DNA of 64,000 nt from Gigaspora margarita (Eukaryota; Glomeromycota; Glomeromycetes; Diversisporales; Gigasporaceae): NCBI GenBank assembly GCA_009809945.1, contig WTPW01000419.1, positions 239,198 to 303,197 on the forward strand, read 5' to 3'. Below are positions 1-15,100 of the stretch, piece after piece. Position 1 is the first letter of the stretch, and every line of letters starts with the position of its first letter. The translations under genes were made by a program, and so were the position numbers. A model generated the notes under the pieces. The model saw only the letters and a program-made list of their open reading frames with translations, searched no databases and was not told the origin of the DNA.

Positions 1-1166
1 TGGGTTTGCTCAGTAACTTGCTTCACGACCCTTACACAATATTTGTTGCTGTATTTTGCATCGAAATTGATGTAGTTTTCAAAAAAAAAAAAAAAAAAAA
101 AAAGTGAAGAGAGAAAAATGGCTCTTTCACATCATTTTCATTTCATGCTCTGTCATTCTTGCGCTTATCAAATGAGCGAGAATAATAATCCATATTTATG
201 TTAGAACTCACATTGATGCTTATTCGAATTACTAAAATATATTTTTTTTTTATATTTATTTTAAAGTTTTTATGAATGCTATATAGTTGACCTTCGAAAA
301 CATGCATTATATACACAAAAGATAAATGGACAGGTTATAAAAAACTTTATATTTCAAAGGCTTTTAATGAAGCCCTTCTGTTTCCTGAAGAACAATCCTC
401 TCTTAAACAAATTGAAGGGGCCATTAAAGGACAATCCACTATTAGAAATTAAGAAAGAAATTGTAAAGGAGATTAAGAAAATGATTCAGAAGATGTGACT
501 AAGAAGATAATATATTCAAATAACAAAATCCGAAAACAAATGAATAAACAATCTTTATAATTGAAAATTAAATAGTTTAGATTAATATATGGGAGGTGAG
601 CTATAGAAAAGGGGGGAAATGACAAATTTAATAAAAAAAATTTTTTTTTTTACACAAATCAATTTAGAATAAGATCTGGTTCTTTTTTACTTAATAAAAT
701 TTTGCAGTATAGCTTTTTAAAGTTTGTTACAGTATTATTTATAATAAAAATTGATCTTCCAAAGATCTTTTGTTTTGTCGATTTTCCCCTTTCTGTAGCA
801 CACCAAATATTCTTTGTACTCACGAATAAAATGAAACTAAACAGAATTTTTATTGAAGATAAACTTGATGAATATATATGCTCGTTCACTAAATCGATTT
901 GAACAAAAAGAACAGTTTAAATGCACGATAAATCATTTTTATTCTCACCTTAAATCGTTACGGTACATTGTTTGTAGCAAAGTCTCCAGAACTCGCCGCA
1001 GCAACTTTGCCGTTATGAGACTCGAAAACGTGACCAAGACCCGAACCGACGTAATGGAAGACCACGAAGCATAAGCCCCCGAAGAATAAGTCCCAAGGCC
1101 GTGGGAAAAGAGAAGAACCGAAGCCTTCAAAAACAAAAGCAAAAGAATCGGGGTTATGAAGGCTAA
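1..1166. other. Left-edge non-coding region
   Basis: No supported gene. The short open frames here overlap on both strands and lack protein-like composition. The stretch 960-1166 is richer in G+C than its surroundings, and together with 2022-2120 it forms the site split by the hAT insertion at 1175-2013, so it may be a remnant of an older repeat or gene that I cannot name. Confidence 0.5.
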
Positions 1167-1174
1167 GTCGCGAT

Positions 1175-2013
1175 CAGGGACACGTAAAAATTTGGATATC
1201 TAATCGCAAATCTTTATTTGAATATCGGATAAAAATTTGGAAAAATTTGGATAAAAATTTTTTATCGCAAAAATTTTTTTTATTATAATTTATTATTTGC
1301 GTTAATTGAAGTACAACATATTTAATATTTTTAATTAATTTTTACTTAAATTATGTCTATCATTTTCTAAAAGTTTATTGTAAATGATGAAAGTCATTGT
1401 TGTCTTGTCGAGTAGGATTCGAAGATTCAGTTAGCATCACGCTTTTTTTGGGGGATTTTACTGTTTACATGTGAGGTAATAAGGTTACACTATGATTGCA
1501 AAAACGGCACATAAGTTTCCCAGAATCAAAAGTAAAATGTTCTGGAAACTCCTGTGCACGATTATAGGCAGTTATTTTCTTAGTAGGGCTCTTTTTTTTT
1601 TGGGTTGTCATTCAAAAAACATTGTCTTGTACTAGTTTTTCTTTCTTGGTGCAAATATACTAAGTGTAAATTCAATAATTTTGTCACAACTGACATTAAA
1701 AATTGATTATATAATATGAAATTTTAGGTTAGATTAGAATTTATGTTAGATTTGTTAATAAAAAGTTAATGTAGACTTTGGTAGATTAAATAAATCTAAG
1801 AGTGCGTTTAAAGGACAACCTATTGAAAAATCAAATATCTTTTTATTGGTCAGATCACATGTATAAAGACCCATTTTATTGGTTAGATCATGTGTAACCC
1901 TAAAAAATTGGGCAAAAATTTGGATAAACCGCAAAAATTTGGAAATCTTGGGATTAAGTGCAAAAATTTAGAAAAATTTGGAAAATTTATTTCCAAAATT
2001 TTACGTGTCCCTG
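1175..2013. mobile_element. Non-autonomous hAT-type element with 8-bp target duplication
   Basis: The element begins CAGGGACACGTAAAA and ends in its inverted complement (about 20 of 22 terminal bases match). It is flanked by the identical 8-bp duplication GTCGCGAT at 1167-1174 and 2014-2021. An 8-bp target duplication with a CAGGG terminus is typical of the hAT superfamily. No transposase is encoded in its 839 bp; the subterminal regions carry repeats of AAAAATTTGGA. It needs a transposase in trans. Confidence 0.88.
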
Positions 2014-2021
2014 GTCGCGAT

Positions 2022-3000
2022 AAAAGAGAAGCGATTAAAATCGCGAAAAGGCGGTGGAATTGCGTGATGGGCTTAGATGGAAAAAAGTTAGATTTTCTTT
2101 CCCCTCCCCGCATGTAAAATTGCATAAAATGGGCTCTTTTCGCCCTCTAACAAAGGGACAGTTGCGTGCTTGCCTAAGAACGTAATTAAATCGTTTTGTT
2201 AGCCATATACCCCATACGCCTTAACCTTGCCAAATCTTACCGCCTCTACGTATCGAGTATATAGGGTGGTTTGTTGTCTGTGTGGTGTTGTTGTTAGTGG
2301 TGATTGGCTCACTCATGTTTCCGACCAAGTGCCGTTGACAACACGCATGGCATAAAATAATAGCATATATTCTCACGTTCAAATGACAACTGAAAAAATT
2401 TACACAGCACCTGTGAGAGATACATACGCGCGTACGTGCGAAAAAAATATGAGAAAGTTGGATAATTGAATCTAATCATAGATTTATTTTTTAAAAAAAC
2501 CATGATCGTCGTGTAATATGACAAAGAAACGATCATGATATCCGTCATATTGATTACCTGAAATATTCTTGATCGATGCCAAATATATGTAAGTCTAGCC
2601 AATTAGATCTCATAAAGGGCACATTTTGCATACGAATAAAAAAAAAATAAAATAAAAATAGAAAACAAAATAAAAAAAAATATAAATAAAAAAATAAATA
2701 GTTATAATAATAAAATATTGGAGGAAGGATATTTTAATTATATTTAGTTATTTTTTTTAAAAAAAAAACCAATTTATTTTAAATTAAGCATTAAAAGTTG
2801 TCTATAAAAATTTATATATTGAGATAAAAAAAAAACTTAAAATTAAGAAAAAAATCCCAAGATATAAATAATTATCTAAAAATTAAATATTAATTAAACT
2901 TATTGTTAATTATTTAATATAATTATTCAGCTAATTACCTTTTTTTAAAAATAAGAATTAATTATTATATTTATATCAATAAATTTTTGTCAATATATAT
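2022..3000. other. Non-coding, low-complexity A/T region
   Basis: No gene supported. About 2200-2310 resembles 52736-52850 (shared core CCTTGCCAAATC followed by TACC and CCTCT), so this is one copy of a dispersed repeat of unknown class. From 2630 to 2950 the sequence is nearly pure A/T. It would contain the 3' flank of the minus-strand kinase/microexon gene. Confidence 0.45.
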
Positions 3001-3023
3001 TTATACTTGCCTAATAAGAATTT

Positions 3024-3030
3024 TCATATG
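3024..3030 (-). other. Candidate terminal exon of the microexon gene
   Basis: On the minus strand an acceptor (TTAG at 3034-3031) is followed by CATATGA. Joined in phase 2 to the last array exon (ATT, 3138-3140) this gives two codons and then TGA at 3026-3024. This is a plausible stop but not a unique solution: other AG sites lie between 3030 and 3110. A site at 3010/3011 has AG directly abutting a GC-type donor (GCAAGT). The 3' end of the gene is therefore unsettled. Confidence 0.3.
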
Positions 3031-3137
3031 CTAAGCAACAATTTATTGCTTATTGCCTAATTTACAGATTGTCAATATTGAATCAGTTATGTAAATAAAT
3101 ATTCCGATGCTACAAAGTAATATTAGTTCATACTCAC

Positions 3138-6100
3138 AATCTAATAATTTACAAAAATTTATATAATATTAAATATTATTCCTTTTAAACTCAAATTTAG
3201 CAAAAATTAGACAATAATTCTATACTTACTCACTAATATTAATGATTTTGAAAAATGTAATATTAATTTATTATTATAACTTTATAAACAATTGTGAATC
3301 GAATTTATACTTACTCCCTGGTAGTAAATTGTTAATTAATTATTTTAATTATAATTAAACTTAAATGTGTTATATATGTATACTTACACGCTGGTAGGTA
3401 ACATTATTGATTTAAAATTTTTAAATAAAACATTATCATTTCGCAAAAAATATTCATGAAATTTATACTTACACTCTAGTAATTGATAAGTAATTAAAAA
3501 AAAGTGCACAAGTAGTTTTTGAGTTAAAATAAAGATTCTTTATACTCACTCACTGGTAATTTGGATAAAAATAATTCGATAGTAAGTATTAATTTACTAT
3601 TATAAATTTCATTTAATAGATACTATTGAAATTAATACTTACTTCCTAGTGGTTGTAACATTATTACACGATTGTTATAAAGTTGTTATATTCAATTTAA
3701 ACAATTTAATTACTTACATGCTTAAAATTTAAAAATAACATTAGTACTAAGTAGTTTTAATAAATGAATTTAGCAATCAAAATTTGCACTTACATTCTAA
3801 AAATAAATATTTGAAAATCATGAATATCATGAAATAAATTATAAGTTAACAAATAATTGTGGATATTTAACTTACTCTCTGATTATCGTTATCGATACAA
3901 TTAATACAATTATTAAATATTGACAATGATTTTACAATAAAATTTTATACATACTTTCTACATTTTGATGCGAATATTCATTATAACACATTATAATCTA
4001 ATTAACGTAAATTTTATACTCACATGCTAATAATATATTTAATAATTAAAGCGTTATTTTTAGTATTATTTCATTTAACAAATGATTATATATAATTAAA
4101 CTTACATTCTAGAAATAAACAATGATTTGAAGCATTATAAATTGTTGATTAAGTGGTAAACAAAAATAACAAAACTTACAAGCTGGTATATTAATTATTT
4201 GAAATTATTATTTTGATCAAAACAAATTAAAATGAATAATGCAACAGTGATATACTCACATTCTAGCAATTGAAATAGTTTAAAATATTAATTGCATTAA
4301 TTAAGATTTACTTTAACAGATGAATTGAATTTATAATTACTTCCTGGTAAATATATTTTGTTAAATAATTAGCGTTGCTCTGATTATAAATAGGTATAAT
4401 TAATCCAACTATACTTACTTGCTGTCAATTGATAAACGTTTAACATTAAATAATGGAACATATTAATTATAATTAACGTGACAAACATATACACTCACTT
4501 GTTACTATTTGATATAATATTTTGGATATTGACTCATGAATTCATAAATTTATGTAAAATCATATATGATAGTAATAATTTATCGGATTTCGCTACTCAC
4601 ATGCTAACAGTTTATTTTATTTATAATTAGTAAAATTTATATAAGAAATGAGATAGAAATTAATATTTACCCACTAATAGTTTGATAAATTTATTTTAAT
4701 TGTGAATTATTTGTTGATAAATCTATTTACAAAAAATATATAAGTAGATTTTATACTCACTCGCTGATAGTTTGATATAAATTACATATTTTAGAAATAA
4801 TATTGTGCGTAGTCGGTAATCATTCTATTTATCGTGAGTGAAATCTTCTTATTAAATAGGATCCTATACTTACTTTCTGAAATTGTTATTCAAAGCATTA
4901 TTTAACATTATTCTTTTGTGAAAATAAACATTATAATAAATTCATACTTACTTGCTAATAGTCAAAGCACAATTTAATACAATCATTCAAAATTATAAAA
5001 TAAATATATAATAGAATTTGTACTCACTCTGAACTATAATAGTTGACATTTTATGCAATTATTCAAAACATTATCTGTAATAACACATTAAAAATATATG
5101 TATTCAAACTTACTCCCTATAATAATATACGTGATTTATTTAGGTCAGAATTTGTGCTTTCAGAAAATGTTACGTAATTAAATTTTTATATTCACCATAT
5201 ATAATGGTTCATAATGTTTAGTAACAAGTATATAAGAAATTTATATTTAAAACAATAGAGTAACTATACTTTATACTCACAAACTTGTATTTGATAAGTC
5301 ATAAAATTGTTAAAAAGATTTAATAAATCAAGTGATGAATAATATATAAATAAACTATTTAAACTTACTTCCTAGCAATTACATCATTTATATTATTTAT
5401 TGAAGTATTATTTAATTAATAAAATTCTATTTTAAAATAATAGAATCTATACCCACATTCTGGTGATTTGTAATTTATGCAATTGTTTTAGAGATGATTT
5501 GTAGCAAAATCTAAATGCGTAACCAAAAATTTATACTTACACACTAGTAATTCAATGCAATTTATTTAATAACTATTATCATTGCGAAATTCTAATTTAA
5601 CAAAAACGATATGTCATACTTACATCCTGTTGTTGATATATTATTCAATATGATCAACCACGTTATTAATGTATGAATTGATATAATCGATTTTATACAT
5701 ACTCGCTGGTAGTGATTTTAAGAAATAAACAAAATGTTGTTTATCTTTCATTCTTTGTTAAAATCTTAACAAATATAAGGGTGCTTCATATTAAAAGAGC
5801 CCATTTTGACAATTTTTCAGAAATTTAAATCGATTTTTGAAGACATATATTCAAAAAAAAAGGTTGTTACAAGTAACTGATATTAATTATATAATAAAAA
5901 GATCACAAAATTAATTTAAAGTAAAAAAATTTTATATAAGCTTCTATTTATAGATCATCTTATCGATTTACACAAAATTTGTTTATATGCAAAATGGGCC
6001 CTTTTAATACGAAACAACCATATATAATTATCGAACATTGTACTCACGTTCTGACAATTTGATGTGGTTTAGATTTAAATAAAAAGTTTAACCATTATTT

Positions 6101-9100
6101 AGGTATAGTTAGGTGCAAATTCTTGATTTAAATGATATTATTCAGGCTTACTTCCTAATGTATAAAATATTATTACCGGTTAAGTGATAATTCAGTTTGA
6201 AATTTGATTAATACGTAACAACACTTACTTGTTGACACTGATAATAAGGTAATTATGTAATTGTTTATGATAGCATTAAAATTCTAATGCTAACAACTAA
6301 CATATAAAAGTTGTATTTATACTCACTCACTGGAGTAAATACAATTTGTTTAATTAATATATTATTGATAATTAAGGATTATTCGTTAAAAACAATTTAT
6401 TATGATGTTAATAGATGTGCTGATATGAAAATATGAAGTCAAACTTACAAGCTCAAACTTGCATATGTGTAGTTTATTGTTAATAAAGTGTAAATTTTGA
6501 TTCATAAAATGAGTAATTATTGCATCAATAATAAATTAAAGTTGATTTTTAAATTTATACTCACGAGCTGATAATTCAAATGGTTATAAATATATTTAAA
6601 TATTATTTAATAACGAAATCAATTTAAATATTATTTAATAATGAAATTGATTTTAAAATTTTCTTACCTATAGCTAAATAATTGAGAATATTATTTAATA
6701 GTTGCATCATCAATAAGCCTTATGGATCCGACTTTTATATTTACTCCAAATTGGTATTTGTAGTATTTATTTAATTTAAACAATATTTACTCCAAACTGG
6801 TATTTATAGTATTTATTTAATTTAAACAATATTTAGTATTTATTAATCTTAATAACGAGTACATTATCGAACTTTATACTCACATTCTGGAGAATAATTA
6901 GTTATGAAATTGTTTAGCATTAATTTATTATGAAATTCTTATTTATTAAATAGGATAAATTATATATTAAACTTACTTCCTAATATTTAAGTACGGTTTA
7001 GTAATCGTTCGTCACGAAATTAAATTAAATCATTCTTCATACGAACTCTCTAATAGTTGATATAATTATATTATTACATTATGAATAGTCTAATAAATGT
7101 CTAAATATGTTTAAACTTACATTCTGCAAATCATTATAAATAGTTTGAAATATTTTGAGTTCATCATTATTATAATTTTACAAATATATTAGATTAAATA
7201 GACTTATACTTACTCACTAATTGTCAATGTAATTTAATTAACCGTTTGACAAACTTAACCATTGGATACACACAAACTTTATACCAACCATCTGTCAAAT
7301 TATAATCGAAATGTTAATATTAATTCAATGCAAAACTATAATTTGAAAAGTAAAAATTACACTTACATTCTGATAAATTGGTTTGCATAGTCGGTTAAAA
7401 ATTGTGCAGTGATAATTCATAATTTTAATCAATGGTTATATAATTCAACTTACTCACTGATAATTTGTGCAATTATGAAATTTTAAGTTGTATTTAATAT
7501 TAATTTAACATTTAGTTTTTTTATATAGCAAATAAGATAAACATAGAAACTTACTCCCTAATAATTGACCAATTATACAATCAGCTTGTTATTCAGCGAA
7601 TTTAAATAATTTAACAAAATGAGTGTAGTAATAAATTTTATACTCACATACTTGTAATGAATATAAACAGAGTATTATTTAACACTAATTTTTCTTAATT
7701 TTCGATGTACTAATTACATAATCTAGCTATACTCACACTCTAACAATTAATGAATTGATTTCATTAGGATGCTATTTAGCACTAGCCCTCAAATGAGCAT
7801 GAATATGGGCAATTAAAACTTACTCCCTGAAAGTATATGAAATTAATACCATGTTTACAACATTATTTCATTTTATACATGTTATATACTTACGATCTGA
7901 TAATCCAGTGAAGTTGAATATAATTATTTTAATTTAATATTAATTCTAATTTACAGTAAATGCCCCAAATGAAAATATTGAAATCTTGATTTAAGATATT
8001 TCACTCGATGTAATCTAACGTGCATGATAATCTTTATCCGACGCGATAGGAATTAAATATCAAAGGAAAGGAAATATAATTTCAATCATGGATCGTGCTG
8101 ATAAATTCGGAACTCGTTTTGAAAAATCCGAAATCAAATTCTGTTTTCATTTGATAGCACTCATCCGTAATCGAACATCATACTCACACGCTAGTAATTA
8201 AAGGAATTTATGAGTCATTTTTAGCGCTAAATTATTAATATTTTCAACATGCTATATAAATATACAAAACGAAAGAACTTAATACTCACAAACTATAAAT
8301 AAGTCATATGATAAATTAATATTGAAGCAAATTTTTGCAAAATCAATGTCACGGCTGATGCTAAAAACTAGGTCTCTCTTGAATAAAATCACTTATTTTT
8401 CTTTAAAAACATGCACTCTTAATCTAGTCCAACTCCAAAAATAAATAATCCAAATATTATAAAATTTTTACCAGGCCCAATTTTCAGCACCAACCATTTT
8501 CAGCTTTAGCCATAACAAAAAATGTAACTTACTCTCTGAAATAATGTTGATTTATATTAATAAATTGTAGTCAATGAATACCAGTACACCTAATCGAATT
8601 ATACCCACTCGCTAATAATTGGTGCAGAATAAATAAGGTTTAGATTTAAATTCAGATTAATAGCACACATATTATTTAAATTTAATATTACTTACAAACT
8701 AGCAGTTATGGTTTTATGTAAATTTAGAGGTATTTTTTCTTAGTAAATTTTGATAGCACATAATCGAATCTTATACTTACTTTCTATTATTAATTTGAAA
8801 TATTGCTTAGCACTAATTTAATATAATAAATGATTCCATCAAACAAATACTCACTCTCTGGTAACAAATGTATTTATGTTATTTGCATATTAGCCTCTCG
8901 TTAATTCTTAAATAATACGTATTCAAACCTACGTACTTCCTGTAAAAAAATATTCGCAAATATTTTATTTGAGATTCTTAATTAATAAAAATAAATAAGA
9001 ACATGATGAACTTGGCACATGCAGAATTACAATTTCTAGAGTCGGAAAATTTATTATCTTTCCATAAATTGTAACTGTGTCGGGTGTATTAATTTGTTCG

Positions 9101-12100
9101 GCCATGAAAGATACACTATCGATCTTAATACTCACACACTACAAATAGAAATTACGCAATTAGTTTGAAAGTTATTTATGGCAAATTCAATTCAAAAAGA
9201 TGTTACGCTTCGAACATTATATAATACTCACAATCTAGTATTTGGTATCATTATCGATGTAAATAATTTAGTGTTGATGTACAGTGTGTGTTTCTGATTT
9301 AAAAATAGATTTATTTTATACGCACTCCCTAACAGTTATATAATAAGTTTATTGACGGCAATTTACCGCAATTTACCGCAGAGGACTAATTCAATGAATA
9401 AGCTCTACTCACTCCCTAGTATTTAAAGTTAATTATTGTTAATAAATCAATTTAATTAGTGAATATGTGTTACCGAATTCTATCTTACATCCTTATTTAA
9501 CAACAAATGAATATATATTCAAATTTACTTGCTGAAATCCATGATTAATTAAAATTTTTTCGAAATTCTGAGCCAACATACTTTATGCAATTTTCTTATA
9601 CTCACTAACTGTTAGGAGATATTATTTATTATAAATTTAGCAATTAAATCATTGAACTAGAAATTATTCTATTAAACGTGATTTATTACTCTTTGAAAAT
9701 TCTGCGACCCGGGCATTTTTCATATCATAGAAATCATTTTTTGATTACCGATTTCTCAGTATAGTTATGGTGGGATAATACCCAGAATTTGTAAGAGCCA
9801 ACAAACCCTATGAGTAAATTTAAAGTACTAAAAATTAACTATACCCTAGATATCGGTATCAAAAAACGATTTCTGATTTATTGCATGTCGCAGATTTTAC
9901 TAACTATTGACTGATTGTTGATATATGATTTATATAATTAACAAATTTATCTAATCACTATATAATCGATCTTTGTACTCACCGACCTTTAGGACAACTG
10001 ATTGTTGATAATGATTTATATCATTAACAAATTTATCTAATCACTATATAATCGATCTTTATACTCACTTTCTGATAAATTAATGTAATTATTTTAATGT
10101 TTCATTAAACGTCTTAAATTCCCAAATAAGTTGAGAATTGATATTGAAACTCACTCCCTGTTGTTAATATAATAATTTGAAGCATTTATTAATATTTCAT
10201 TGCAAATTCTGAAACTAACAAAAAGTGTTCAAAACCTACTTGCTGGTAATATATGCATTATTGAACAACGGGTGCACGTTAAATTTGATTTAAAATATTT
10301 ATACATAACGAACTGAACTCCTTACTCACAAACTTCGTATGTTCAATACAATTATGTAATTATTTATTTAATTATTATTCCAATTATGGGTAAATGTATG
10401 TACTGTACATGGTTGAAGTTTATACTCACAATCTATTAAAAGTTTGTTAATTTTATACTTAATTATTAACTCGGTTTATAAATAAATATATTAATCGATC
10501 TTTACACTCACGTTCTAATTATTCAAAATTTATTTAATAGTTAGCATTGTCTTTGAATCAATTTATAATCGAATAAAATACCATTTAAACTTACATTCTG
10601 CAATCAATTGATGACTATTTATTTAACATTTATTTTAAATAGATTCAATAAATAATCAAATTTTACTCACAGCCTAAATATTGAATTAAGATTTATGAAT
10701 GATCCATTATAAATTCATGAACATAAAGTATTCAAACTTACTGCCTAGTATTTGATACAATTTAATCAGTATTATTTATTGTAAATAATGAGTACGTAAT
10801 GTATTATTGACTTACTCTCTATAGAAATTTGCATAAAAATTGGAAATCTTAATATAAATATTAGTTTAGCAAATCATTAGTATATGTTTAAACTTACTTC
10901 CTAGTAATCCAACCATTGGTAATAACTATTATTAATTCTAATTTTTAACGAATTAGCATCCATATCCAAAACTCACGTCCTGGTAGTTTATGAGATTATT
11001 AATTCGATTTAAATAAATATTAAGTAACCTAACTTAGTACTTACGAACTGATAGTTCAATTTATGTAATCGATGAAGAAATATTTAGCACTAATGCATTC
11101 AAATTCTGAAGTCGCAAAGTATACTCTATACTTACGTCCTGTAAACAGCGAAATTTATAAATTATTCGAAATTTTATTTAGCACAATATATTTGAAATCT
11201 TAATGAATATAACAATACTCACGCACTAAAAATAATATTAATTATCAATCATCTAAAATTTAGTGCCATTCCATCAAAATATGTGTAATGTAACTTACTC
11301 CCTGAGTGTTGTTGAAAGCATACTTTAGAAGTAATTCAATGGGAAAAAATGAATATGCCGTAATTGAGCGTTCTACTTACATTCTAGTTATTGATATAAA
11401 TTAATATTCGTCCGTTTAAAATTCAGGCCATAAAATGGATTTATAGAAACTCTACACTTACCTAAGATTTGATAGTTATAAAAATCTTATTAATATCTAA
11501 TTAACGATGATTATGCTTTATCAAATTATCCAATTATATTTACCCGCTTAATGTTGATGTTATTTATTTAATAGATTGACTCAGAACGTAAATGAAAGTA
11601 GTGTTCATAACTAAATTTATATTCACCCAATATAATTACTGAGGCAATTTGAAGAATTACTCAGTATTAATTTTGAAAATTTGACTTTATAATGAATATA
11701 TACAATTGAACTTACTTGCTGATAGATGGATTAATTTAAGTTTGAGCATTTATATTTTATAATCAATTCTTGATTAACACATGTATTCAAACTTAATACT
11801 CACAAACTAGGTGTAATCGTAAAGGTGTACTTAGTATTTAATTATAATGAGAACACTTATTCGGTCTTTTACTTACATCCTGGAAGTTTTTTGCAATTTG
11901 TGTATTTGTAATATTAGATTATCTTTAAATTTCTAAAAAAAAAAAAAAAACAAAAAAAAAACAAATATAAACTATCACATTCACACTCACTCCCTAATTT
12001 AAGCAATTTATGTAATTAGTTGAGTTAATAATTCATAGTAAGATTTGATATAACAAAAACATGCGCTTACGAGCTGGTCAATTGAATTTACAGAATTATT

Positions 12101-15100
12101 TAGCACAAATTCTAGGCTTTAAAGAATAAAATACGAATATTCATTTATACTCACATTCTTATTTAATTTGGTATACATAGTATATTTAGTGAATTTACAT
12201 TACGAACTATTTTTGGCAAATATAGTTAATTTTATACTCACTCTTTTAAAATATTACTAATAATTGATGTGATCATTTAAAGTATTGTTAGCACAAGTTA
12301 TCACGAACGAAAATATGCACCCAATCTTAAACTTACTTTCTAAAAGTCGATGTTAATCGTTTATCATGTTATTCATCAATTTCAATTTTTGCTACACTCA
12401 CGAGCTGGTAATTTAAAAAAATCAACAAAAGTAATAGTTAACAGAGAATTCTATTGACGATAAAATGTGTACATTATTTTATAAACAATATACTTACAAA
12501 CTAATAATTTAAACAAAATCAAAAAATTAATATTTAACAGAGAATTCTATTGATGATAAAATGTGCACATAATTTTTATGAATAAACCATATACTTACAA
12601 ACTGGTAATTTAAATGAAAAAAAAAACAGAAAAGAAATATTTAACAGAGAATTCTATTGTCGATAAAATGTGTACATTATTTATAAATAAACTACAATTA
12701 CCGGCTATAACTTAATGCATTAAAAAACAAAAAAGTAATATTCAACAGAGAATTCTATTGACGATAAAATGTGTGTATATTATTTATGAATAAGCTATAT
12801 ATTTACTCCCTGGTAATTTAAAGTGAAAACAACAGAATTAATATATAACAGAGATAATAGAATGTGTACATTATTTTATGAATAAACTATATACTTACAC
12901 CCTGTATTTTAAAGTAAACAATCAACAAAAGTAATAGTTAACAGAGAATTCTATTGATGATAGTGTACATAATTTTATGAATAAACCATATACTTACAAA
13001 CTGAGAATTTTAAGTGAAAAACAGAAAAGTAATATTTAACAGAGAATTCTATTGTCAATAAAATGTGTACATTATTTTATTAATAAACTATATATACTTA
13101 CTCCCTGTAATTTAAAGTAAACGATCAACAAAAGTAACAGTTAACAGAGAATTCTATTGATGATAAAAATGTGTACATAATTTTATGAATAAACCATATC
13201 AATTATACTTACAAACTGGCAATTTAAGTGAAAAACAGAAAAAGTAATATTTAATAGAGAATTCTATTGTCGATAAAATGTGTACATGATTTTATGAATA
13301 AACTATATACTTACGTCCTGGTAATTAAAGTAAGAGATCAACAAAATACTATTTAACAAAGAATTCTTTTGACGATAAAATGTATATATTATTTTATGAA
13401 TAAACTATATACTTACTTCCTGCTAATTTAATAGTGAAAGAACAGAGTAATATTTAACTAAGAATTCTATTGACAATAAAATGTGTACATTATTTTATGA
13501 ATAAACAATATATACTTACGTCCTAGTAATTAAAGTTAAACAATAACAGAAGTAATTTTTAGCAGAGAATTCTAATGACGATAAAATGTGTACATTATTT
13601 TATAAATAAACTATAATTACAGTCTATAGTTTAATGCATAAATGAAAAAAAAACAGAAAGTAATATTTAAAAGATAATTCTATTGACGATAAATGTGTAT
13701 ATTATTTATGAATAAGTTATATACTTACTCCCTGGTAATTTAAAGTGAAAAAAAAACATAAGTAATATTTAACAGAGGATTCTATTGCCGATGAAATGTG
13801 TACATTATTTTATAAACAATGTACTTACAAACTAATAATTTAAAGCAAAATCAAAGAAGTAATATTTAGCAGAGAATTCTATTGACGATAAAATGAGTAT
13901 ATTATTTTATGAATAAGCTATATTTACAGTCTAGCAGTTTAATGCATAATGAAAAAAAAAATAGAAAAATCAAATTTAACAGAGAATTCTAATTACAATA
14001 AAATGTGTACATTATTTAATGAATAAACTATACATACTCCCTGGTAATTAAAGTGAAAGATCAACAGAAGTAATATTTAACAGTGAATTCTATTGCCGAT
14101 AAAATGAGTAAACCATAATTACCGTCTAATAGTTTAATGCATAAATGAAAAAAAAAAAACAGAAAATTAATAATTAACAGATAATTCTATTGACGATAAA
14201 GTGTGTACATAATTTTATGAATAATCTTATACTTACTCCCTGGTAATTTAAAGTGAAAGATCAATAGAAGTAATATTTAACAGAGAATTCTATTAATGTG
14301 TATATTATTTTATGAATAAACTATATACTTACTCCCTGTAATTTAAAGTAAACAAATAACAACAAAAGTAATAATTAACAGAGAATTCTATTGATGATAA
14401 AATGTTACATTATTATATGACAAGCTATTATATACTTACTTTCTGGCAATTTAAAGTGAAAAAACAGAAAAGTAAAATTAAACAAAAATTCTAATTTAAA
14501 TAAAATGGGTACATTATTTAATCAATAAACTATATACTTACTCCCTGGTAATTAAAGTGAAAGATCAACAGAAGTAATATTTAACAGAGAATTCTATTGA
14601 CAATAAAATGTGTACATTATTTTATGAATAAACTATATACTTACGCCCTGGTAATTAAAGTGAAAGATCAACAGAAGTAATATTTAACAGAGAATTCTAT
14701 TTACGATAAAATGTGTACATTATTTTATGAATAAGCTATATACTTACTCCCTGGTAATTTAAAGTGAAAGATCAACAGAAGTAATATTTAACAGAGAAAA
14801 TCTATTGACGATAAAATATATATATTATTTTATGAATAAACTATATACTTACTCACTGTAATTTAAAGTAAACAGTCAACAAAAATAATAGTTAATAGAG
14901 AATTCTATTGATGATAAAAATGTTACATAATTATATGACAAGCTATATACTTACATCCTGGTAATTTAAAGCAAAAAATCAACAGAAGTAATATTTAACA
15001 GAGAATTCTATTGCCGATAAAATGTGTATATTACTTTATGATTAAACTATATACTTACGCCCTGGTAATAGTAATATTTAACAAAGAATTTTAATGATGT

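Larger units (their letters stand above)
3132..12406 (-). repeat. Old, diverged block of the microexon array
   Basis: About 99 sites lie here at 70-100 bp spacing (wider where MITEs inserted). The intron bodies no longer align with each other by eye, but the acceptor, the 3-nt exon and the donor are kept in about 88. Four sites look degenerate or empty: near 5192 and 6745 the acceptor is lost, near 9983 it is CC instead of CT on the plus strand, and at 11461/11462 AG abuts GTAAGT with no exon. In phase 2 the exons encode a mixed sequence rich in K, E, I, N, D and F rather than the E/R/A repeat of the younger block. Confidence 0.8.

Noticed and set aside
702-1074. Small plus- and minus-strand open frames at the left end
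   Set aside because: They overlap each other on both strands, are short, and lack domain or composition evidence.
2200-2310. SINE assignment for the repeat shared with 52736-52850
   Set aside because: No convincing tRNA-type A and B boxes or poly(A) end; only two copies in view.
8350-8520. Further MITE in the array with ends GGCTGATGCTAAAA / TTTAGCC
   Set aside because: The inverted similarity is short and interrupted; boundaries and target duplication could not be set.
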